From assembly GCA_937880175.1 (NCBI GenBank), contig CALFLO010000158.1, positions 1-11,932 of the forward strand: a DNA stretch of 11,932 nucleotides, in the 5' to 3' direction. Source of the DNA: an uncultured Gluconobacter sp. (GTDB lineage Bacteria; Pseudomonadota; Alphaproteobacteria; Acetobacterales; Acetobacteraceae). The notes beneath the pieces were generated by a model. The model made no database searches. It saw only the letters and a program-made list of their open reading frames with translations, and was not told the origin of the DNA. Below are positions 7,142-11,932 of this stretch, piece by piece. Within the stretch, counting starts at the first letter, position 1; each line of letters begins with the position of its first letter. Position numbers and translations under genes: made by a program.

Positions 7142-7405
7142 TCAGCCTTCGCTGGAACGCTGCTTCGTCAGCAGAAGGATGAAATACGGCACGAAGAAAT
7201 ACAGCGCGATCATGACCATGAGCGGCCCGAGAATCCATGCCATGTTTTCATGAAACAGGGACTGGCTGAAAAGATTACCCAGCCCCATCATGCAGCTCAC
7301 GCAGAAAAAACCGCCCAGATTGGCCAGAAATCCACGCTCTCCGTTGATCTGACGCAGCTGATTGAAAAAACTCTTGGACTGCTGCGGGACGGTCATTGCG
7401 GACAT
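7142..7405 (-). CDS. Small two-helix membrane protein of unknown function
   Basis: I do not recognise this protein. It has 87 residues from the ATG at 7405, or 84 from the ATG at 7396. AGGA lies only three bases before the first ATG and twelve before the second, so the start is ambiguous. A polar N-terminus (about 1-25) is followed by two hydrophobic segments, about 27-47 and 57-79, and a short charged tail KQRSSEG. The first segment contains a CVSC (CxxC) pair at residues 35 and 38. The frame stays open upstream to 7645, but that part runs through the likely promoter region and start of the oxygenase gene, so I leave it out. The gene converges on the dehydrogenase operon across a shared terminator and diverges from the oxygenase. 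A membrane-protein coding region is likely from the helix pattern and strict positive charge at the C-terminus; no function is assigned. Confidence 0.6.
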   Translation of the reverse strand: MSAMTVPQQSKSFFNQLRQINGERGFLANLGGFFCVSCMMGLGNLFSQSLFHENMAWILGPLMVMIALYFFVPYFILLLTKQRSSEG

Positions 7406-7624
7406 ACTTCCTGTTTGCCGACAGAAGACTGAAAACAGCACGCCATTCGTGCCTCCCCATCTTCCGGACTGCCGCAAGGATACTGCCAGCACCGGCAAGA
7501 TCAAAGCCACAACTCCATAAAAAGCATCTGAACGTGCTCTGGTGACCTCTTTTTGAGAACACATTACCGCATAATTTGATATATCCGCGAACAGACGGAT
7601 CATGAATGATGCTCTCTCACGCTC

Positions 7625-7629
7625 AGGAG
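7625..7629 (+). promoter_or_regulatory. Ribosome binding site that sets the oxygenase start
   Basis: AGGAG lies six bases before the ATG at 7636. The frame has an earlier ATG at 7606, but the site falls inside that extension and fits 7636 far better. Confidence 0.8.
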
Positions 7630-7635
7630 CCTCCC

Positions 7636-8673
7636 ATGACCGCACAGCCTGCCACTGCTCCCCTGCCCCGCAACTGCACGTTCGAGCCTGCTGACTGGGA
7701 TCTTCTGTCTCGTTGCTGGCACCCGGTGGCGCTGGTTCGCGAACTGCAAGACAAACCTCTGGGCGTCACGCTGCTGGACGCGCCGCTTGTCCTATATCGC
7801 GCAGGAGAGACGATCGTGATTGCGGATGATCTATGCCCGCATCGTGGTGTTCCGCTCAGCATGGGCACGGGCAATGGCGAGACGATCTCCTGCGCCTATC
7901 ATGGCTTCCGCTTTGGCAATGGCGGAAAATGCGTTCGCGTTCCGGCACATCCTGACAGCGCCATTCCCTCCAAACTGAACCTGCGCACCTACCCGGCCGT
8001 CGAGCGCTACGGGCTGATCTGGACGTGCCTGAATTCCGACGGGACCGTGACGATCCCGCCGATGCCGCACTGGGATGAACCGGATTACCAGCAGATCAAC
8101 TGCCCCTGGATCGATATCGCGGGTTTCGCAGGACGTCAGGTCGAAGGTTTCATCGACGTGGCGCATTTTGCCTTCGTCCATACCGAGACATTCGCCGATC
8201 CCGATAATCCTGTCGTCCCGTCCTATATGCCCAGAATGACGCAGGACGGATTTGAAGCGGAATATCGCAGTTCGGTCAGCAATTTTCCGGTCGGGCATGA
8301 GGACTGGGAGAAGCCCGGATTTGAATGGCTGCGGCATTTCCGCGTCCATGTGCCCTTTGTCGCCACGCTGGAAATCCATTTCCCGGATGAAGGCCGGCTG
8401 GTCATCATGAATGCCGCCTCGCCGGTTTCTGCCCGCAAGACACGGATGTTCTCGCCGATCTGTCGGAACTTCGACAGGCATATCCCGCTTCAGGCGGTTT
8501 CTGATTTCAACCGGAAGGTCTTTGAAGAAGATCGCGCACTCGTCGAGGCGCAGAAGCCCGAAAACCTGCCGCTTGATCCCACGCTGGAAGCGCATGTCAT
8601 GGCGGATCGCAGCTCGATCGCCTATCGCCGTGCCCTTCGTGGGATGGGCTTCAGCCAGTTCTTCAGCGCCTGA
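7636..8673 (+). CDS. Rieske non-heme iron oxygenase, alpha-type subunit (substrate unknown)
   Basis: This 345-residue protein is a terminal oxygenase of the aromatic-ring-hydroxylating/O-demethylase (VanA-like) group, cytoplasmic, using O2 and electrons from a reductase. The Rieske [2Fe-2S] ligands are CPH (Cys67, His69) and CAYH (Cys86, His89). The catalytic iron site is EGFIDVAHFAFVH, with Asp174 bridging to the Rieske centre and His177 and His182 as ligands; the third ligand is probably Asp299 in EEDRALVEAQ, by analogy with monooxygenases such as dicamba O-demethylase. All key residues are present and the length is usual for the single-component alpha-only type. The start at 7636 is fixed by AGGAG six bases upstream. 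No ferredoxin or reductase gene adjoins it, so electrons must come from a partner encoded elsewhere. It stands alone, converging with the aldo/keto reductase. Candidate roles include hydroxylation or demethylation of an aromatic or cyclic compound; I cannot choose. Confidence 0.88.
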   Translation: MTAQPATAPLPRNCTFEPADWDLLSRCWHPVALVRELQDKPLGVTLLDAPLVLYRAGETIVIADDLCPHRGVPLSMGTGNGETISCAYHGFRFGNGGKCVRVPAHPDSAIPSKLNLRTYPAVERYGLIWTCLNSDGTVTIPPMPHWDEPDYQQINCPWIDIAGFAGRQVEGFIDVAHFAFVHTETFADPDNPVVPSYMPRMTQDGFEAEYRSSVSNFPVGHEDWEKPGFEWLRHFRVHVPFVATLEIHFPDEGRLVIMNAASPVSARKTRMFSPICRNFDRHIPLQAVSDFNRKVFEEDRALVEAQKPENLPLDPTLEAHVMADRSSIAYRRALRGMGFSQFFSA

Positions 8674-8686
8674 AGGATGAAAACCG

Positions 8687-8711
8687 CATCCCGCTCCGCA
8701 AGAGCGGGATG
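8687..8711. terminator. Hairpin terminator shared by convergent oxygenase and reductase genes
   Basis: CATCCCGCTC (8687-8696) pairs perfectly with GAGCGGGATG (8702-8711) around the loop CGCAA. It sits in the 49 bases between the two convergent stop codons. AAAA precedes it (8680-8683) and TTTT follows at a distance (8720-8723), so the U-tracts are short and the termination strength is uncertain. Confidence 0.7.
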
Positions 8712-8722
8712 TGCGAGGGTTT

Positions 8723-9769
8723 TCAGTTCATCTGCAACTCCCGTACCGCCGGATCAGGTGGAACGGGAGCATTTTCAGCAAGAAGTTGCTGATTTTTCAG
8801 TGTTGCCCAGAACCCGGGCGGGATCGGGTGGTCGAACCAGCCAAGGTTCTGGTCGAGTTGCTGCATCGTTCGGGTCCCGGCGCAGAACGCCCGGATGGCC
8901 GGATGCGCGACGACGAATTGCAGGGCGGCCGCAGGGAGAGGAACATCATATTGTTGGCACACGTCCTGAATCCGCGCGACTCTCGCAAGGATTTCCGCAG
9001 GCGCGGGTGAATAATTGTATTTCGCGCCGGGGACCGCTCCGGTTGCAAGAATTCCGGAATTGAACCCTCCTCCGACCATGAGCGTGACGCCCCGCTCCTC
9101 ACATAGCGGGAGGAAGCTCTCCAGCGCATCCTGCTCCAGAAGCGTATAGCGCCCGGCCAGAAGAAAGCAGTCGAAGTCGCGCTGCTGAAGGGCTTCGTGG
9201 CAGACTTCCCATTCGTTAACGCCTACCCCTATGCCCTTGACGACACCCTCGGAACGCAGCTTTTCCAGTGCATGCCAGCTCCCGTTCATGGCCTGTTTGA
9301 AATAGTCGGGCTGCGCGTTTCCGTGCGTAAAACGGTCAATATCGTGGATGAACACGAAGTCGATCCGCTCAAGCGCCAGCCGCTGAAGAGAATCTTCAAA
9401 AGCGCGCATCGTACCGTCGTAACTGTAATCAAATGCCATGGTATTGGCGGCCGCGTTATTCCAGGGCGCAAAATCGATGCTGGCGCGGGGTGCGGGATGA
9501 AGGACACGCCCGACTTTTGATGTGAGGGCATAATCGTCCCGGTTCTTCCAGCGCAGGGCCTGCCCAAGCCGGAGTTCTGCCAGTCCGTGCCCATACATCG
9601 GCGCCGTATCGAACAGCCGCACGCCCCTGTCCCATGCCATGTCGATCATGGTCCGGGCATCTTCTTCGCCAACTTCGTGGAGGAAATTGCCCAGAGGGGC
9701 GGTTCCGAAAGCAAAAGCCGTGACTTCCGTTGCGCCCCGGCCAAAGGAGCGTCTTTCCGTTGGTTTCAT
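8723..9769 (-). CDS. Aldo/keto reductase (L-fucose / D-threo-aldose / pyridoxal dehydrogenase-like group)
   Basis: This 348-residue protein is a soluble NAD(P)-dependent aldo/keto reductase. The catalytic tetrad is complete: Asp54 and Tyr59 (FDTAPMYGHG), Lys85 (TSKVGR) and His142 (VFIHDID). The C-terminal part carries the cofactor-binding region, including CAGTRTMQQLDQN. The motif GGGFNSGIL and overall layout resemble the branch containing D-threo-aldose 1-dehydrogenase, L-fucose dehydrogenase and pyridoxal 4-dehydrogenase, which oxidise a sugar hemiacetal to a lactone or an aldehyde to an acid. I choose the ATG at 9769 because AGAGGA lies eight bases upstream; the frame extends to a GTG at 9826 without a better site. 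It is monocistronic, divergent in orientation from nothing close, and has an AT-rich upstream region with dyads. Substrate and direction are not determinable here; a role in sugar or sugar-lactone metabolism beside the dehydrogenase operon is only a possibility. Confidence 0.9.
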   Translation of the reverse strand: MKPTERRSFGRGATEVTAFAFGTAPLGNFLHEVGEEDARTMIDMAWDRGVRLFDTAPMYGHGLAELRLGQALRWKNRDDYALTSKVGRVLHPAPRASIDFAPWNNAAANTMAFDYSYDGTMRAFEDSLQRLALERIDFVFIHDIDRFTHGNAQPDYFKQAMNGSWHALEKLRSEGVVKGIGVGVNEWEVCHEALQQRDFDCFLLAGRYTLLEQDALESFLPLCEERGVTLMVGGGFNSGILATGAVPGAKYNYSPAPAEILARVARIQDVCQQYDVPLPAAALQFVVAHPAIRAFCAGTRTMQQLDQNLGWFDHPIPPGFWATLKNQQLLAENAPVPPDPAVRELQMN

Positions 9770-9833
9770 GCCATTTTTCCTCTCGAGTGCGGTCTTTCGT
9801 GAGCGGCAACGCAGAACAAGGCTCACGATCCCG

Positions 9834-9851
9834 GTCAGGTTGTTCCCTGAC
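9834..9851. repeat. Short inverted repeat in the aldo/keto reductase leader
   Basis: GTCAGG (9834-9839) and CCTGAC (9846-9851) form a six-base dyad with a six-base spacer, about 65 bases before the reductase start. It has no T-tract, so it could be an operator or a small leader hairpin. Confidence 0.35.
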
Positions 9852-9900
9852 GCGCCGGAAGGAAGATGGATTTACTTACACGGAAACTTCATTGCGTCTG

Positions 9901-9939
9901 TATTTAGTAAATATAACGGAATATATGTTTCTATATTCC
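9901..9939 (-). promoter_or_regulatory. AT-rich regulatory region upstream of the aldo/keto reductase
   Basis: Two perfect dyads sit side by side: TATTTA-G-TAAATA (9901-9913) and GGAATATA-N6-TATATTCC (9918-9939). The DNA here is far richer in A+T than the surrounding genes. The only gene reading away from it is the aldo/keto reductase on the minus strand, whose start is about 130 bases away, so this is the probable promoter and operator region. I could not settle on one -35/-10 pair, because several TATA-like hexamers are possible. Confidence 0.45.
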
Positions 9940-9960
9940 AGATTTATTATTTACAGAAAC

Positions 9961-9992
9961 AAAAAAACCGGCGCCTGACGAGGGCGCCGGTT
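9961..9992 (-). terminator. Rho-independent terminator after glpK
   Basis: On the minus strand AACCGGCGCC (9983-9992) pairs perfectly with GGCGCCGGTT (9966-9975) around a seven-base loop, and five further T residues follow (9961-9965). It begins 22 bases after the glpK stop, a textbook intrinsic terminator for the glpF-glpK transcript. Confidence 0.94.
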
Positions 9993-10014
9993 CTAGGGAA
10001 CAGGACCTGACCAA

Positions 10015-11553
10015 TCAGGCCGCGCGGATCGAGGTCACCCCCGCCGTGGGCTGCGCAACCGGAGCAGGCGGCGTCAGCGTCCGGCGGACGGCATCGTGCC
10101 AGCCGTCGATCATGATGCGGCGCTGTGCCGGGTCCATCTTCGGAGCAAAAACGCGCTCCTGCTTCCAGGTGGCCGCAACCTCGTCGAGGCTCTTCCACAG
10201 CCCGACCTGCAATCCGGCAAGGAATGCTGCGCCAAGGGCCGTGGTCTCGATATTGACCGGACGCTCGACCTCCGCCTTGAGCATGGAGGACAGGAACTGG
10301 GCGAACCAGTCATTGACCGCCATGCCACCATCGATGCGCAGGATGCTTGTCCGCATCGCGCCGTCCTCGCGCATGGCGCGGATCAGGTCGTAGGTCTGGA
10401 AGGCCACGGATTCCAGCATGGCACGCGCGATATGCGCCTGCGTGGAGCCGAGCGTCAGACCGCAGATCAGGCCGCGTGCGTCCGGATCCCAGTGCGGCGC
10501 ACCGAGGCCCACGAAGGCCGGAACCATGTACACGCCATGGCTGTCGGGGATGCGGGTCGCCATATCGTCGGTCTGCGAGGCATGGGTGATCAGCTTCAGC
10601 CCGTCACGCAGCCATTTGATGCCGGCGCCGGCCACGAAGATGGAGCCTTCCAGCGCGTAGAAGGTCTTCCCGCCGATACGATAGGCAATCGTCGTCAGTA
10701 GACGATTGTTGGACATGATCGGCTTCTCGCCGGTGTTGAGCAGCATGAAGCAGCCCGTGCCGTAAGTTGCCTTGGCCATGCCTTCCTGGAAGCAGGCCTG
10801 CCCGATGACGGCGGCATGCTGATCGCCCGCCATGCCGCCGATTGCGATTTTTTCGCCGAACAGCTTGGCCTCCGTCTCACCGAAATCGCTGCTGTTGTCG
10901 CGGACTTCCGGCAGGAGCGAGCGCGGCACGTTGAAGAGCTTCAGGAGGTCTTCATCCCACTGCTGCGTGTGGATGTTGAACAGCGACGTGCGGCAGGCAT
11001 TGGTGATGTCGGTTGCATGCCGCTTGCCCCCGGTCAGGCGCCAAAGCAGGAAGCAGTCAATCGTGCCTGCCGCCAGTTCGCCCGCTTCAGCACGACGCCG
11101 GGCGTCAGGCACATGATCGAGCAGCCATGCAATCTTGCTTGCGGAGAAATACGGATCCAGCAGAAGGCCGGTCTTTTCACGGACCATTGCTTCCTTGCCC
11201 TGCTGGCGCAGGAGGTTGCATTCCTGCGCCGTCCGGCGATCCTGCCAGACGAGCGCATGATGAATGGCACGCCCCGTCTCACGGTCCCAGATCACGATGG
11301 TTTCGCGCTGGTTGGTGATCCCGATCGCCGCAATGCGCTCTGGGCCGCCAACCTCATCGATCGTCTCACGCGCGGTGGAGAGCACATCGCGCCAGATATC
11401 CTCGACATCATGCTCGACCCAGCCCGGCTCAGGATAGTACTGGGGGAACTCGCGACGGGAAATGGCCAGAGCCTGCGCGTCTTTTCCGAAGATGATGCTG
11501 CGGGTCGAGGTCGTGCCCTGATCGATGGCGAGGATGCAGTCTTTCTTGTTCAT
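10015..11553 (-). CDS. glpK: Glycerol kinase
   Basis: This 512-residue FGGY-family kinase phosphorylates glycerol to sn-glycerol 3-phosphate with ATP in the cytoplasm. Visible features are the N-terminal phosphate-binding motif DQGTTSTRS (11-19), the glycerol-contact segment NQRET (81-85), the FGGY signature area DPYFSASKIAWLL (133-145), the catalytic Asp244 in MAGDQHAA, the ATP-binding GTGCF (265-269), and IDGGMAVNDWF (407-417). The start ATG follows GGAG with eight bases of spacing. The C-terminal segment FAPKMDPAQRRIM replaces the PGIETTERN segment through which E. coli GlpK binds enzyme IIA-Glc, so that inhibition is not expected. A Pro/Ala-rich tail follows from about residue 493. It is the second gene of an operon, 52 bases after glpF; a glpD gene is not in the window. 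The assignment is firm. Confidence 0.97.
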   Translation of the reverse strand: MNKKDCILAIDQGTTSTRSIIFGKDAQALAISRREFPQYYPEPGWVEHDVEDIWRDVLSTARETIDEVGGPERIAAIGITNQRETIVIWDRETGRAIHHALVWQDRRTAQECNLLRQQGKEAMVREKTGLLLDPYFSASKIAWLLDHVPDARRRAEAGELAAGTIDCFLLWRLTGGKRHATDITNACRTSLFNIHTQQWDEDLLKLFNVPRSLLPEVRDNSSDFGETEAKLFGEKIAIGGMAGDQHAAVIGQACFQEGMAKATYGTGCFMLLNTGEKPIMSNNRLLTTIAYRIGGKTFYALEGSIFVAGAGIKWLRDGLKLITHASQTDDMATRIPDSHGVYMVPAFVGLGAPHWDPDARGLICGLTLGSTQAHIARAMLESVAFQTYDLIRAMREDGAMRTSILRIDGGMAVNDWFAQFLSSMLKAEVERPVNIETTALGAAFLAGLQVGLWKSLDEVAATWKQERVFAPKMDPAQRRIMIDGWHDAVRRTLTPPAPVAQPTAGVTSIRAA

Positions 11554-11605
11554 GATGTACTCTCCAGCATAAAATCGTGAAAATTCAAGAGGTTTCAGGC
11601 TGTTT

Positions 11606-11932
11606 TCAGGAGACCCGGTTGATGACCGGAAAGGCGGGATCTTCGGGATTGGAGACGACCAGAACCGGCTCGGCGGGATTAATCCCGTCCGGTGCCACGG
11701 TGACGGTCTGCTCCAGATAACGCGGCATGAAGGGACGCAGGCCGAACTGGTACAGGGCTGCTCCTATCGGGCCACCGATCAGCGGGGCCACGACCGGAAC
11801 CCAGAAGTAGTTGCCCGGTGCCGGCAGTGCGCTCTGTCCCCAGCCTGCGAAGAAACAGAACAGACGCGGGCCGAAATCACGGGCCGGGTTGATGGCCCAG
11901 GCATCGAGATAGCCACAGGACGCACCGATGAT
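11606..11932 (-). CDS. glpF: Glycerol uptake facilitator, C-terminal part (cut by window edge)
   Basis: The last 108 codons of an aquaglyceroporin are present; the 5' end lies beyond 11932. The second pore motif is clear: AINPARDFGPR, where the Asp after NPAR marks glycerol channels rather than water channels. It is followed by the segment FFAGWG and a last membrane helix (FWVPVVAPLIGGPIGAALYQ). After the final helix comes a hydrophilic tail of about 40 residues, rich in Pro, Glu and Val. The protein lets glycerol diffuse across the inner membrane, where the kinase encoded 52 bases downstream traps it as glycerol 3-phosphate. The pairing and order match glpFK operons in other bacteria. The operon promoter and any GlpR site would be outside the window. 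Confidence 0.94.
   Translation of the reverse strand: MIGASCGYLDAWAINPARDFGPRLFCFFAGWGQSALPAPGNYFWVPVVAPLIGGPIGAALYQFGLRPFMPRYLEQTVTVAPDGINPAEPVLVVSNPEDPAFPVINRVS

Noticed and set aside
7606..7635. Earlier ATG for the Rieske oxygenase
   Set aside because: AGGAG at 7625-7629 would be inside the coding region and is ideally spaced for the ATG at 7636.
7406..7645. Upstream extension of the small membrane protein to 167 residues
   Set aside because: The extension crosses the likely promoter and the start of the oxygenase gene and lacks a ribosome binding site; AGGA lies near the later ATGs.
8687..9769. Rieske oxygenase and aldo/keto reductase as a two-component system
   Set aside because: They are convergent with a hairpin between them, so they are not co-transcribed, and aldo/keto reductases do not carry flavin or Fe-S centres for electron delivery to Rieske enzymes.
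9770..9826. GTG start extending the aldo/keto reductase by 19 residues
   Set aside because: The ATG at 9769 has AGAGGA at good spacing, and the extension is basic and unlike the usual N-terminus of the family.
10096..11580. Several long open frames opposite glpK
   Set aside because: All are antisense to a full-length glycerol kinase with intact motifs and are explained by its codon usage.
1..11932. CRISPR arrays, insertion sequences, phage genes, tRNA or rRNA
   Set aside because: I found no regularly spaced direct repeats, transposase or integrase motifs, terminal repeat pairs, or tRNA/rRNA-like stretches by eye on either strand.

Overview
The window looks like a chromosomal segment of an acetic acid bacterium, most likely Gluconobacter or a close relative. 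The evidence is a three-subunit periplasmic FAD sugar/polyol dehydrogenase of the sorbitol-dehydrogenase type (small, FAD-GMC and triheme cytochrome c subunits in one tight operon), next to lactate uptake and glycerol uptake/phosphorylation genes, in fairly GC-rich DNA. The genus comes from gene content and recalled family knowledge, not from a database search.

Layout from left to right: (1) Bases 1-53 hold the last codons of an RND-type outer-membrane efflux protein (+). It converges on a secreted S1/P1-type nuclease (-, 78-980). (2) A gene-free stretch (981-1404) carries a candidate promoter for an L-lactate permease (+, 1405-3051), which ends at a strong terminator. (3) A second gene-free stretch (3115-3475) contains a perfect 17-bp palindrome. 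It precedes the operon sldS-sldL-sldC (+, 3476-7060), which ends at a 19-bp stem that can terminate both strands. (4) A small two-helix membrane protein of unknown function lies on the minus strand (7142-7405). (5) A Rieske non-heme iron oxygenase (+, 7636-8673) converges with an aldo/keto reductase (-, 8723-9769), with a shared hairpin between them. The reductase gene is preceded by very AT-rich DNA with dyad symmetries. (6) A glpF-glpK operon lies on the minus strand: glpK is complete (10015-11553) with a textbook terminator, and glpF is cut by the right edge.

How the genes fit together: the dehydrogenase oxidises a polyol or sugar in the periplasm and passes electrons through its cytochrome subunit to ubiquinone, the hallmark incomplete oxidation of this group. 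LldP brings in lactate, and GlpF/GlpK bring in and phosphorylate glycerol, so the window is largely about capture and oxidation of small carbon sources. The Rieske oxygenase, the aldo/keto reductase and the small membrane protein have no assigned substrate or partner here.

I see no CRISPR array, transposase, phage gene, tRNA or rRNA, and no convincing new multi-gene system. The points most worth following are regulatory palindromes, an oxygenase without a visible electron-transfer partner, and the small CxxC membrane protein.
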